From an uncultured Porphyromonadaceae bacterium (GTDB lineage Bacteria > Bacteroidota > Bacteroidia > Bacteroidales > Muribaculaceae): DNA of 32,188 bases. The notes under the pieces are model-generated. The model made no database searches. It saw nothing but the letters and a program-made list of their open reading frames with translations, and had not been told where the DNA came from. Every line of letters starts with the position of its first letter. Within the stretch, counting starts at the first letter, position 1. The stretch spans positions 1 through 32,188 of the forward strand of contig CAMWNH010000021.1 of NCBI GenBank assembly GCA_947175605.1, in the 5' to 3' direction. Below, in pieces: positions 15,609-23,581 of the stretch. A program made the position numbers and the translations under genes.

Positions 15609-17090
15609 ATGGCAACTGAATTAAAAGATCTTACCAAACGTAAAGACAATTATTCCCAGTGGTACAACGAGCTGGTTGTGAAGGCTGATCTGGCCGAGCA
15701 GTCGGCTGTGCGCGGATGTATGGTGATAAAGCCCTACGGATATGCCATCTGGGAGAAGATGCAGCAGACGCTTGACCGTATGTTCAAGGAAACGGGCGTG
15801 CAGAATGCGTATTTCCCCCTGCTGATTCCCAAGTCGTTCCTGTGCCGCGAAGCCGAGCATGTGGAGGGCTTTGCCAAGGAGTGTGCCGTGGTGACTCACT
15901 ACCGCCTGAAGAACGATCCTGACGGCAAGGGTGTGATAGTTGACCCCGAGGCACGTCTCGAAGAGGAGCTTATCGTGCGTCCTACGTCCGAGACCATCAT
16001 CTGGGGCACGTATAAGAACTGGATTCATTCGTGGCGTGATCTGCCCGTGCTGTGCAATCAGTGGGCAAACGTAATGCGTTGGGAAATGCGTACCCGCATG
16101 TTCCTGCGCACTAGCGAGTTCCTCTGGCAGGAAGGCCACTGTGCGCACGCTACGGCCGAGGAGTCGGAAGCACGCACGGTGCAGATGATCAATCTCTATG
16201 CAGAATTCTGTGAGAAGTATATGGCTGTGCCGGTGGTAAAGGGCGTTAAGACGGCAAACGAGCGTTTTGCCGGCGCTCTGAACACCTACACAATCGAGGC
16301 CATGATGCAGGACGGCAAGGCACTGCAGAGCGGCACGTCGCATAATCTCGGTCAGAATTTCGCCAAGGCTTTCGACGTGACCTTCGCCAATAAGGAAAAC
16401 AAGCCTGAATATGTATGGGCAAATTCGTGGGGTGTATCAACGCGCCTGATGGGTGCGCTCATCATGACGCATTCCGACGATAACGGGCTTGTGCTCCCTC
16501 CCCACCTCGCGCCTATTCAGGTGGTGATCATTCCTATCTACAAGAATGCCGAGCAGCTTGCGGCCATTACGGACAAGGTTCTGCCCATCATAGAGCGTCT
16601 GCGCGAACTGGGCATCAGCGTGAAGTATGACGATGCGGACAACAAGCGTCCGGGCTTCAAGTTTGCCGACTATGAGCTCAAGGGTGTGCCTGTGCGTCTG
16701 GTGCTCGGCGCCCGTGACATCGAAAACGGGACTGTGGAAATCATGCGCCGCGATACGCTGGAGAAGGAAAGCGCACAGCTGGCCGGCGTTGCGGACTATG
16801 TTGCCGAGCTGCTTGAGAAGATTCAGGACAACATCTATCAGAAGGCTCTGAAGATGCGCCAGGACAAGACCTATGTTTGCGATTCTTATGACGAGTTCAA
16901 AGAGAAGATCGAGGACGGCGGTTTCTTCCTCTGCCACTGGGACGGCACGACCGAAACAGAGGAGCGCATCAAGGCGGATACGAAGGCCACCATACGCTGT
17001 ATCCCGCTGGACGGCGAGGAGGAGGAAGGCGTCTGCATGGTCACGGGCAAGCCTTCGAAACGCCGTGTGATCATCGCTCGAAATTATTAA
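15609..17090 (+). CDS. proS: Prolyl-tRNA synthetase (short, eukaryote/archaeal-like type)
   Basis: Class II aminoacyl-tRNA synthetase that charges tRNA-Pro. Seen: class II motif 2 with [16 protein letters not shown] and [22 protein letters not shown], the [14 protein letters not shown] and [18 protein letters not shown] region, motif 3 with [17 protein letters not shown], an anticodon-binding domain (QVVIIPIYK onward), and the extra C-terminal domain ending in Arg-Asn-Tyr. Length 493 aa and absence of the long insertion domain mark the archaeal/eukaryote-like class. In the C-terminal domain the four-cysteine zinc site common in archaeal members looks incomplete: the expected first Cys pair lies in [11 protein letters not shown], where the usual spacing is not kept, and the last Cys position reads MVTGKPS. 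Confidence 0.97.
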   Translation: MATELKDLTKRKDNYSQWYNELVVKADLAEQSAVRGCMVIKPYGYAIWEKMQQTLDRMFKETGVQNAYFPLLIPKSFLCREAEHVEGFAKECAVVTHYRLKNDPDGKGVIVDPEARLEEELIVRPTSETIIWGTYKNWIHSWRDLPVLCNQWANVMRWEMRTRMFLRTSEFLWQEGHCAHATAEESEARTVQMINLYAEFCEKYMAVPVVKGVKTANERFAGALNTYTIEAMMQDGKALQSGTSHNLGQNFAKAFDVTFANKENKPEYVWANSWGVSTRLMGALIMTHSDDNGLVLPPHLAPIQVVIIPIYKNAEQLAAITDKVLPIIERLRELGISVKYDDADNKRPGFKFADYELKGVPVRLVLGARDIENGTVEIMRRDTLEKESAQLAGVADYVAELLEKIQDNIYQKALKMRQDKTYVCDSYDEFKEKIEDGGFFLCHWDGTTETEERIKADTKATIRCIPLDGEEEEGVCMVTGKPSKRRVIIARNY

Positions 17091-17104
17091 TCTAATCCTA
17101 AGTC

Positions 17105-17145
17105 TGCGGACCCGTCGGTCGGAAAAAACGAGCTGCGGGTCCGCA
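17105..17145 (+). terminator. Stem-loop after proS
   Basis: A perfect 10-base inverted repeat, TGCGGACCCG (17105-17114) and CGGGTCCGCA (17136-17145), encloses a 21-base loop and is followed by AATTTATCT. Located 14 bases after the proS stop. The weak T-run leaves room for read-through into the glycosyltransferase gene, which has no obvious promoter of its own. Confidence 0.6.
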
Positions 17146-17165
17146 AATTTATCTCCTCGAATTCT

Positions 17166-18125
17166 ATGTCTGTAAAGTCCCCTTTGCTTGCGATAGTCGT
17201 GCCCTGCTACAATGAGCAGGAGGCATTGCCTCTGAGTGTGCCGGTATTGCTGGATGTCATAGAGCGAGCCGTGGCCGAAGGTCTTGCCGGCCGGGAGAGT
17301 TTTCTGCTTCTGTGCGATGACGGGTCGACGGATGCGACATGGAATATTATCAAGGATTTTCACTCGCGAGAACCTCGCGTAAAGGGCCTGTCGCTCGCGG
17401 CTAACAGAGGGCATCAGAACGTGCTTTTGGCCGGACTGGAGTGCGCGCGCGAGCATGGTGCGGATGCGCTTGTGAGCATAGACGCTGATCTGCAGGATGA
17501 TTCGAATAAGATACTCGACATGCTGCGACTGTATCACAAAGGGTGTGAAATCGTGTATGGAGTAAGATCCGACCGGAGTACAGATTCGTGGTTCAAGCGC
17601 ACGACGGCTAATGCGTTCTATTCTATGCAGCGTGGGCTCGGACTCAAGACCATTGTGAATCATGCGGACTTCCGCCTTATGAGCGGGCGTGCTGTGGACA
17701 TGCTGATGGAGTATGGCGAGGCCAATTTATATCTCCGCGGTATAGTTCCGCAGCTGGGATTGAAGACCGCTGTGGTGGAGTATGCCCGCACGGCTCGGGA
17801 GGCCGGGACGACACACTATCCTCTGCGGAAGATGCTTTCGCTGGGTGTGGACGGAATCACTTCGTTCACGGCCAAGCCTATGAGAATGATCTTCTACGTG
17901 GGCATGATATTACTGCTGGTGGATATAGGCGTCGCCATATATGTTCTGAGTTCTTATCTGTATCATGTGGCCATTTCGGGGTGGACATCCATCATGCTTT
18001 CGCTATGGTTTTTGGGAAGCCTCATATTGATGGCCCTCGGAATCATAGGCGAGTATATTGGTAAAATTTATATAGAATCGAAACATCGTCCGCGCTACAA
18101 GGTTGCCGACGAACTTTTCGACTGA
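17166..18125 (+). CDS. Family 2 glycosyltransferase, DPM1/GtrB-like, with two C-terminal membrane helices
   Basis: Predicted membrane-anchored glycosyltransferase that transfers a sugar from a nucleotide donor to polyprenyl phosphate, facing the cytoplasm. Seen: GT-A start VVPCYNEQEALP (residues ~11-22), DDGSTDAT (51-58), NRGHQNVLLAGL (~80-91), the DxD site in SIDADLQDD (D106, D108), and HADFRLMSG. Hydrophobic segments lie at ~235-262 and ~270-297, with GEYIGKIYIESKHRPRY after the last helix, the usual GtrB/DPM ending. Length 319 aa is normal. Donor sugar unknown. It ends 11 bases before the HU/LysM gene. Confidence 0.92.
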   Translation: MSVKSPLLAIVVPCYNEQEALPLSVPVLLDVIERAVAEGLAGRESFLLLCDDGSTDATWNIIKDFHSREPRVKGLSLAANRGHQNVLLAGLECAREHGADALVSIDADLQDDSNKILDMLRLYHKGCEIVYGVRSDRSTDSWFKRTTANAFYSMQRGLGLKTIVNHADFRLMSGRAVDMLMEYGEANLYLRGIVPQLGLKTAVVEYARTAREAGTTHYPLRKMLSLGVDGITSFTAKPMRMIFYVGMILLLVDIGVAIYVLSSYLYHVAISGWTSIMLSLWFLGSLILMALGIIGEYIGKIYIESKHRPRYKVADELFD

Positions 18126-18136
18126 ATATTTTAGGG

Positions 18137-19483
18137 ATGGATAACAAGACATTCAGGCGCATACTGGGCGAGCGGCTCGGACGAAGTGCAAAGGACGTAG
18201 ACACGCTTGTGGGTGCGCTTTCGGGGCTGCTTGTGGAGAATTCACAGGTTCTTCGGGTGCTTGCGGTGCCGGGTTTCGGATCGTTCGTGCCCGTAAAACA
18301 CGAGGAACAGATTGTAAGGGATCTCTCGTCGGGCAAGCGTATATTGCTTCCCCCCGAGATTGTGCTGGAATATATTCCGGGAAGCGCCATGCGTCGGATG
18401 GTCGATCCTACGGCTCCGATACCATCGGATGCGCCTGATGCACCCGGTGGCTTGATGACACTGCCGATGGCCGCCGAGACACTGTCGGAGACATGTGCGA
18501 TAGATGCAGAGGCTGCGGAGCGTTTTGTTTCGGAGTTTTTCCGTCTGATAGAAGAGGAGGATGGACGCTCGGGCGAAGTGATAATTAAGGGGATCGGTGA
18601 ATTTAGGGGATTGATTTTCAAGCCTGATCAGGCTCTGGCCGAGGAAATCAATCAGCCTTTCTCGATGTTCGAACCTGTGGAACTCGAAGAATCCTTGAGC
18701 GATAGCGATCTTGAGAATCCGGATTTCAATTCCACCGAAAATGTTGAGGAGGTATCTTCCGCTGCTGTGGTGGAGGAGGCTGAAGTTCCTGTAGAGAAAG
18801 ACGAGGAGACGACGTGTGAAAGCATAGACGAGCCTGCAACAATAGGCGAAGTTGTTGAGGAGTCCGAAACGGCAAGCGAAGCTTTTGATGAATCCGAAAC
18901 AGCGGGTGAAGAAGCCGAGGCAGAAGTTGAGGAAGGAACCGAGGAAGAAGCAGATAGATGCGAAGCCGAGGCGATTCCGGAAACGGACGAAGAGGACGTG
19001 GAGCCGTCGCGCGGAAGCAATGCGTGGCTGATGGCTGCGGTTATCCTGGGCGTACTGTTCGCGTTCGCCGCAGGTTTTGTCTCCGGACGTTATTCCGTTG
19101 TGCCTACCATGCATACGATGCCTGTTGTGGATACGGTGTACGTGTCTGTGCCGGATACGGTGAAAGCTGTTCCGGCAGAGATAGAATCCGGCTCCGAAGC
19201 CGTGGCAGATGAAGCACCGGAGGTGCGGGAACCGGTGTATGATACAGTCACTCCTACGCGCTACCTTGCTACGATGGCAAGGCAGTATTATGGCCGGATG
19301 GAATATTGGGTGTATATTTACAAGGCTAACGAAGACAAGCTTGCCAATCCCGATAAGATCCGCCCCGGCACACGAGTGGAGATTCCACCTTTCGAGAGAT
19401 ATGCAAAATCGACGAATGATTCGGTGAATCTCGAGGCGGCACGCAGGCTTTCTGAAGAAATCTATGCGCCGTATCGCCGATGA
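18137..19483 (+). CDS. Tandem HU-domain protein with acidic linker, transmembrane helix and LysM-like C-terminus
   Basis: Membrane protein combining DNA-binding-like and cell-wall-binding-like parts. Seen: residues ~1-90 form an HU/IHF-like domain (FRRILGERLG, VPGFGSFVPVKHEE, ILLPPEIVLEYIPG). Residues ~110-180 look like a second, degenerate HU-like unit (VIIKGIGEFRGL, INQPFSMFEPVEL). Residues ~185-292 form a very acidic low-complexity stretch with short ESETA-type repeats. One transmembrane helix follows at ~295-318, then a Pro/Val-rich spacer, and residues ~370-417 are a LysM-like module (YLATMARQYYG, YIYKANEDKLANPDKIRPGTRVEIPPF). Predicted topology: HU part in the cytoplasm, LysM part in the periplasm. 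Related HU-plus-LysM/SPOR fusions occur in Bacteroidetes, with function not established to my knowledge. It could link nucleoid and peptidoglycan, but DNA binding by these HU units is unproven; they may bind protein instead. Confidence 0.85.
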   Translation: MDNKTFRRILGERLGRSAKDVDTLVGALSGLLVENSQVLRVLAVPGFGSFVPVKHEEQIVRDLSSGKRILLPPEIVLEYIPGSAMRRMVDPTAPIPSDAPDAPGGLMTLPMAAETLSETCAIDAEAAERFVSEFFRLIEEEDGRSGEVIIKGIGEFRGLIFKPDQALAEEINQPFSMFEPVELEESLSDSDLENPDFNSTENVEEVSSAAVVEEAEVPVEKDEETTCESIDEPATIGEVVEESETASEAFDESETAGEEAEAEVEEGTEEEADRCEAEAIPETDEEDVEPSRGSNAWLMAAVILGVLFAFAAGFVSGRYSVVPTMHTMPVVDTVYVSVPDTVKAVPAEIESGSEAVADEAPEVREPVYDTVTPTRYLATMARQYYGRMEYWVYIYKANEDKLANPDKIRPGTRVEIPPFERYAKSTNDSVNLEAARRLSEEIYAPYRR

Positions 19484-19486
19484 CTA

Positions 19487-19517
19487 TTGCACATGCCAAA
19501 ATTAATGTGTAAATTTG
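19487..19517 (+). promoter_or_regulatory. sigma-ABfr promoter of tRNA-Arg
   Basis: TTG (19487-19489), exactly 20 bases, then TAAATTTG (19510-19517), a full consensus match. The start point near 19523 would leave a ~15-base 5' leader before the mature tRNA. It begins just after the stop of the HU/LysM gene. Confidence 0.7.
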
Positions 19518-19537
19518 CAGTCGCAAAATAAAGGTCA

Positions 19538-19611
19538 GGTTCGGTAGCTCAACTGGATAGAGCATCTGCCTTCTAAGCAGACGGTTTCGGGTTCGAGTCC
19601 CGACCGAATCA
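19538..19611 (+). tRNA. tRNA-Arg (anticodon TCT)
   Basis: The sequence folds as a cloverleaf. The acceptor arm is GGTTCGG/CCGAATC with one G-T pair and discriminator A. The D arm contains AGCTCAACTGGATAGAGC. The anticodon stem TCTGC/GCAGA carries the loop CTTCTAA with anticodon TCT (reads AGA/AGG). The T arm is TCGGG-TTCGAGT-CCCGA. 74 bases; the CCA end is not encoded (next bases CAT), so it must be added enzymatically. Confidence 0.97.
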
Positions 19612-19633
19612 CATATTTATTCAATGCATCGGG

Positions 19634-19676
19634 GTCTTTGACGTTGCTATAAGGACGTTAAAGACTCTTTTGTTTC
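19634..19676 (+). terminator. Intrinsic terminator after tRNA-Arg
   Basis: Arms GTCTTTGACGT (19634-19644) and ACGTTAAAGAC (19655-19665) pair over 11 positions with one G-T pair and a 10-base loop. They are followed by TCTTTTGTTT (19666-19675). Good stem plus T-rich tail, 23 bases past the tRNA. Confidence 0.75.
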
Positions 19677-19737
19677 GCTTAGGAATTATTAGCTTGAATC
19701 CTAAACATTTGTTGAGGATAAAGAGATGTAAATTGAT

Positions 19738-19745
19738 TATTTTTG
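19738..19745 (+). promoter_or_regulatory. -7 element TATTTTTG ahead of the receptor-like gene
   Basis: TATTTTTG matches TAnnTTTG. A TTTGTTG lies at 19708-19714, so the gap from TTG is 23 bases, slightly longer than the usual 19-21. The ATG at 19772 would follow a ~20-base leader. This supports the shorter start used for the receptor-like gene. Confidence 0.5.
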
Positions 19746-19771
19746 CCGCCGAAAATCAATCAATCTTATCA

Positions 19772-21856
19772 ATGGGAAGTAAAACGGTATTATTGCTCTT
19801 GCTTGCAAGCGGGTTCATAGCGCAGGCACAGACGGCGGAAACGGATTCTGTGAAGACACAGGAGCTTGAAGAGGTTGTTGTGGAGGGTAGAAACCAGAGA
19901 CTCGGCGCTGAGGTGTCGACATATGTTCCAACGACACGACAGAAAAATGCGGCACAAACTGCCGTAGACCTTCTGAAGCGTATGGCTATCCCGCAAATTA
20001 GAATCACACCGAATGATAATATTACGGATCTTGCGGGCAAGAGTGTTGATATTTTCATTGATTTTCTTCCTGCAAGTAACGAGGATCTGCAGGGCATGCG
20101 AATGCAGGACGTGAAGAGGGTGGAGTATTATGACTTTCCGAGCGATCCGCGTTTCCAGGGTAAGGCCCATGTGGTGAACTTCGTTATGCAGAAATACTTG
20201 TACGGAGGATATGTGAAGGCCTTCGGGTGGGAGAATTCGAGCAATGCAGGTCAGCTGAGTCTCTACGGCAAGTTGCAGTACAAGCGCATGATCTTCGATG
20301 TGGCTGCCGGTGGTTTCTATAGTAGCCAGAAGCATGCGGGGGCTGATACGTACGAGCAGTTCCGTCTGCCACAGGCCGACGGAACGGTAAAGGAATTTGA
20401 GCGCAACTATATTCAGGATAAGGGAAAGATGCGCAGGAATCTTTACTGGCCCACGTTCAAGGCTCTCTATTCAACAGACAGGATAAGTATGCAGAACGTG
20501 ATAGGAGCGAGTTTCGATCGTACGCCATATGACAGGCGTGAGGGCTATGTGGCTTATATGCCGGAAATATCGCCTCGCGCTGATTTCATGCAGGAGTCGT
20601 CGAGCAGGGTAAATTCGCTTTCATATAACGGATATTGGAATTTTATACTGAACGACAGGAACACCATCCGGTTCTCTCCGACTTATGCTTATTCGCATAC
20701 GAACAGCGCGAGTGTGTATGATGAGAATATGAGGGGTGGATATTACAATGGAGCGCTGGATGATTCGCATCAGTTCAGGGGCGATGTCACATATTCACAT
20801 TCATTCGGAAAGTGGGGCACGCTGAACGCTATGTTGCAGACTATCGTTGTCTCGAATAACACGAGCTATTCAGGAACAGCTACGCAAACGGATAGAGCGC
20901 GTACGTATCGTGTGGGTCCGGGCGTTCAGTATAGCCTTTCGAAAGGGAAGTTCTATGGTCTTGCCGGTTTCGGATATCATTGGAACCGAAACGAGTTTCA
21001 GGATTTCAAGGAAAATTCCGCTGCGCCATGGATAGATCTATCGCTGCAGTACTCGCCAAACGACCGTCATTCGATGCGCGGAGAATTCCATCACATGAAG
21101 TCGATTCCGAATTCGAGCTATCGTTCGTCCGCCATCATACAGAGCAATCCTCTGATGAGCTATACAGGTAATCCAAATCTCGTGGCATACGGAAGTTATG
21201 ACGTAGGACTGAATTATTCTTTTATCCCCTGCAACAAGTTCAGCCTCTCGGCTTTCGCATCGACTTGGATTGTGGATAATCGTTACGTCTATGATTATGA
21301 ACCTACACCGACCGGTATTCTCCGGACGATAGTGCAGCCCGGCGGTGGATACTCTAAGTGGGATTACGGCGTATATGCTTCTTTAAGGCTACTTGATCGC
21401 CAACTGCAGCTGAGTGCTCAGCTCAACGCCAATTCCGTGCACAACGGGGCTCCGAACAATTACGACAGGACTCACCTCGTGTATGCTTTTCAGGCGACCT
21501 ATTATTATAAGTACTGGAACTTCTCGGGGATTTATTACTCTCCACAGGGTTATTCGGACGGATGTATGGTAGGAACGTGGATGAAAACAAAGGCATACTA
21601 CTCGCTTTCGGCGGGATGGTCGAATTCCTCGTGGAATATCAATCTGATCGTGGCAAATTTTGCAAGATGGAACTGGCTAAGTGATGAAAGCGAGATGCAT
21701 AGTCGCTACTACGACAAGATTGAGCGGACATACTCGATAAATGACCATGCTTGGACACGACTGTCCGTGACATATACGTTCGGATTCGGCAAGAAGGTGG
21801 AGCAGGGTGATGAGGCCTCGCAGCAGTCCGGCGCGGGATCCGGAATTTTGAAATAA
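19772..21856 (+). CDS. TonB-dependent receptor-like outer-membrane beta-barrel protein
   Basis: Predicted outer-membrane protein for TonB-linked uptake or a related barrel. Seen: signal peptide MGSKTVLLLLLASGFIAQAQ (residues 1-~20), a TonB-box-like stretch ELEEVVVEGR (~30-39), a plug-like region to ~residue 140 (TAVDLLKRM, VDIFIDFLPAS, MRMQDVKRVEYYDFP, VVNFVMQKYLYGGYV), then a long beta-rich part with alternating aromatic residues to a terminal TYTFGFGKK strand. A short tail follows (GDEASQQSGAGSGILK). No N-terminal carboxypeptidase-like domain and no SusD partner next door, so it is not a classic Sus pair. At ~694 aa it is shorter than many SusC proteins (~1000). Start set at ATG 19772 because a frame opening 102 bases earlier has no signal peptide and overlaps the promoter element. 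Ligand unknown. Confidence 0.85.
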   Translation: MGSKTVLLLLLASGFIAQAQTAETDSVKTQELEEVVVEGRNQRLGAEVSTYVPTTRQKNAAQTAVDLLKRMAIPQIRITPNDNITDLAGKSVDIFIDFLPASNEDLQGMRMQDVKRVEYYDFPSDPRFQGKAHVVNFVMQKYLYGGYVKAFGWENSSNAGQLSLYGKLQYKRMIFDVAAGGFYSSQKHAGADTYEQFRLPQADGTVKEFERNYIQDKGKMRRNLYWPTFKALYSTDRISMQNVIGASFDRTPYDRREGYVAYMPEISPRADFMQESSSRVNSLSYNGYWNFILNDRNTIRFSPTYAYSHTNSASVYDENMRGGYYNGALDDSHQFRGDVTYSHSFGKWGTLNAMLQTIVVSNNTSYSGTATQTDRARTYRVGPGVQYSLSKGKFYGLAGFGYHWNRNEFQDFKENSAAPWIDLSLQYSPNDRHSMRGEFHHMKSIPNSSYRSSAIIQSNPLMSYTGNPNLVAYGSYDVGLNYSFIPCNKFSLSAFASTWIVDNRYVYDYEPTPTGILRTIVQPGGGYSKWDYGVYASLRLLDRQLQLSAQLNANSVHNGAPNNYDRTHLVYAFQATYYYKYWNFSGIYYSPQGYSDGCMVGTWMKTKAYYSLSAGWSNSSWNINLIVANFARWNWLSDESEMHSRYYDKIERTYSINDHAWTRLSVTYTFGFGKKVEQGDEASQQSGAGSGILK

Positions 21857-21888
21857 ACCTATGAAACACAGAAACAGCAAATGACATG

Positions 21889-21926
21889 AATGAGAAACTC
21901 CGACAGTGATGCCGGAGTTTCTCATT
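21889..21926. terminator. Strong bidirectional terminator between receptor-like gene and peroxiredoxin
   Basis: A perfect 14-base inverted repeat, AATGAGAAACTCCG (21889-21902) and CGGAGTTTCTCATT (21913-21926), with a 10-base loop, lies between two converging genes. The receptor-like gene ends at 21856 and the peroxiredoxin stop is at 21953. Confidence 0.8.
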
Positions 21927-21952
21927 TATCAAAGCCTATGTTTCATGGGGGC

Positions 21953-22411
21953 TTAGGACGCGAGAATCTGTGCGGCGTGGTCCTTGGTCTTGATTTCCTT
22001 CGGGCTTATGACGCGAACGATCTTGCCTTGCGGGTCGATGATGAAAGTAGTTCGGAATGTGCCCATGTATTTGCGTCCGTACATCGACTTTTCACCCCAT
22101 ACGCCGAAGTCTTCCAGCAGTTTATGACCGGGATCGGAAATAAGGGGGAAGGGGAGGGAATTCTTTTCGATGAATTTCTGATGCGAGGCTGCGGAGTCGG
22201 CACTAACACCTATCACCTGATAGCCGGCTTTCTCCAGTTCGCTGTAGTTGTCGCGGAGATTGCAGGCCTGGGCAGTGCAGCCGGAAGTCATGTCCTTGGG
22301 ATAGAAGTATAAGGCGATGGATTTTCCGGGATAGTCGCTGCGCTTGACCTCCTTGCCGTTTTCGTCGAGGCCCAGAACGTCGGGCACGATGTCACCAATC
22401 TTGTAGCTCAT
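21953..22411 (-). CDS. bcp: Thioredoxin-dependent peroxiredoxin (BCP/PrxQ type)
   Basis: Reduces hydrogen peroxide and alkyl hydroperoxides using thioredoxin. Cytoplasmic. Seen: IALYFYPKDMTSGC with the peroxidatic Cys45, a resolving Cys50 five residues later (C-TAQA-C, the atypical two-Cys PrxQ pattern), the conserved Arg in the GTFRTTFIIDPQGKI segment, and the usual length of 152 aa. I set the start at the ATG at 22411. A longer frame from 22519 lacks homologous residues and would run through the promoter at 22434-22465, which fits the chosen start with a ~15-20-base leader. Confidence 0.95.
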   Translation of the reverse strand: MSYKIGDIVPDVLGLDENGKEVKRSDYPGKSIALYFYPKDMTSGCTAQACNLRDNYSELEKAGYQVIGVSADSAASHQKFIEKNSLPFPLISDPGHKLLEDFGVWGEKSMYGRKYMGTFRTTFIIDPQGKIVRVISPKEIKTKDHAAQILAS

Positions 22412-22433
22412 GATTCTTTGTTTTTGGTTTGTG

Positions 22434-22465
22434 CAAAAATATCTTATTTCCTGCACATATCCAAA
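22434..22465 (-). promoter_or_regulatory. sigma-ABfr promoter of the peroxiredoxin gene
   Basis: On the minus strand: TTTG (complement of 22462-22465), exactly 20 bases, then TATTTTTG (complement of 22434-22441). A full consensus match. It sits in the gap after hemW, so bcp can be transcribed independently of the upstream string. Confidence 0.75.
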
Positions 22466-22476
22466 TAAAAGAGTGT

Positions 22477-23577
22477 TCAGAAAAGGAGTTCCCGCAGTAT
22501 GGCGTCGGATTGCAGCCAAGCTTTTTCGGGAATGACGAGACGGCCGTCCTCGAGTCGGAGTGTTCCTCGCTTTATGAAAGGCGCAGAAGCATTCATCAGT
22601 TCATTGCGATTGTGCTCTTCCAGTTCCGCAAGATTAAGACCATGGGCAGTGCGCAAAGCTGTGATAAGCTTGTCGTTGAGCCGGTCGCGACTGTCTTCCT
22701 CGTCGATGACACAGATGGGAAAAGGCCCGTCGGGAGCAGTATATGCGCGAATGTCGGAAGGGTTGAATCTTCGCACGCCTCCGGCATCGAGTGAGTGAGC
22801 TCCCGGGCCAAGACCGAGATACGGCGTTCCTGTCCAGTATGCTGAGTTGTGTCGGGATTTTCGACCGGGAAGGGCGAAATTAGAGATTTCATAGTGCTCG
22901 AAGCCTGCGTCGGCCAGTGACTCACACAGGTGCTCGTACATGGCTTCTACGAGTTCTTCGGAGGCTTCTTCGATTCGGCCTTCTTCGAGGCGGCGGGTAA
23001 GAAGCGTGCCGGGTTCGTATGAGAGGCAGTAGGCAGAGATATGTTCGGGCTTCAGCGCAAGCAAATGCTGTATGCTCCGGACCCAGCTTTCGAGAGACTG
23101 GCCGGGAAGGCCATAGATGAGATCGCAGCTAATATTGTCGAAGCCTGCTGCACGAAGAACGGAAAATGCTTTGGTCGCATCTTCGGCCGTATGGCGCCGC
23201 CCTACGGCACGCAGCTCCTTGTCATCGAAACTTTGTATGCCCATGCTTATACGGTTCACTCCGCAGGCGGCCCAGTGGGTGGCCGAAGCTTCACTGACGT
23301 CCTCCGGATTTACCTCTATGGTGAATTCCTCGCATTCATCGGCTCGGAGGAGTCCATGTGCAAGCAGAGAGAACAGATCGGGCTCAAGAATGGAGGGCGT
23401 GCCTCCGCCAAAATACAGTGTGCGACACAGGGGGCCTTCTCCAAGTTCAGGCTTGCGGATATTGAATTCTTCGAGGATGCGTTCGACTGTCGCGTGCATC
23501 CTGCGCCTGTCGGGAATGGAATAGAAATCGCAATAGGCGCACTTGCTGTGGCAAAACGGAATGTGCACGTATATCAT
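22477..23577 (-). CDS. hemW: Radical SAM heme chaperone HemW (coproporphyrinogen III oxidase-like)
   Basis: Heme-binding radical SAM protein that delivers heme to respiratory enzymes; often misannotated as HemN. Seen: MIYVHIPFCHSKCAYCDF with the iron-sulfur cysteines C9, C13 and C16, LYFGGGTPS, FTIEVNPEDV, GVNRISMGIQSFDD, LIYGLPGQS, and the C-terminal GLGPGAHS segment of the HemW branch. Length 366 aa is normal. The frame opens 71 codons further upstream inside the preceding gene, but the ATG at 23577 begins precisely at the family N-terminus and lies 4 bases after the preceding stop, so I chose it. Last gene of a five-gene string. Confidence 0.96.
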   Translation of the reverse strand: MIYVHIPFCHSKCAYCDFYSIPDRRRMHATVERILEEFNIRKPELGEGPLCRTLYFGGGTPSILEPDLFSLLAHGLLRADECEEFTIEVNPEDVSEASATHWAACGVNRISMGIQSFDDKELRAVGRRHTAEDATKAFSVLRAAGFDNISCDLIYGLPGQSLESWVRSIQHLLALKPEHISAYCLSYEPGTLLTRRLEEGRIEEASEELVEAMYEHLCESLADAGFEHYEISNFALPGRKSRHNSAYWTGTPYLGLGPGAHSLDAGGVRRFNPSDIRAYTAPDGPFPICVIDEEDSRDRLNDKLITALRTAHGLNLAELEEHNRNELMNASAPFIKRGTLRLEDGRLVIPEKAWLQSDAILRELLF

Positions 23578-23581
23578 AAGC

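Noticed and set aside
16437-17663. Long open frame on the minus strand across proS and the start of the glycosyltransferase gene (408 codons)
   Set aside because: It is antisense to a strongly supported proS, crosses its terminator and has no recognisable domain; it arises from codon bias of the real genes.
18652-19020. Tandem repeat array in the acidic part of the HU/LysM gene
   Set aside because: The ESETA-type repeats are short and irregular and are explained by a low-complexity acidic linker rather than a DNA repeat element.
19538-19611. tRNA-Arg as an attachment site for a mobile element
   Set aside because: No integrase, no repeated copy of the tRNA 3' end nearby, and its own terminator follows directly.
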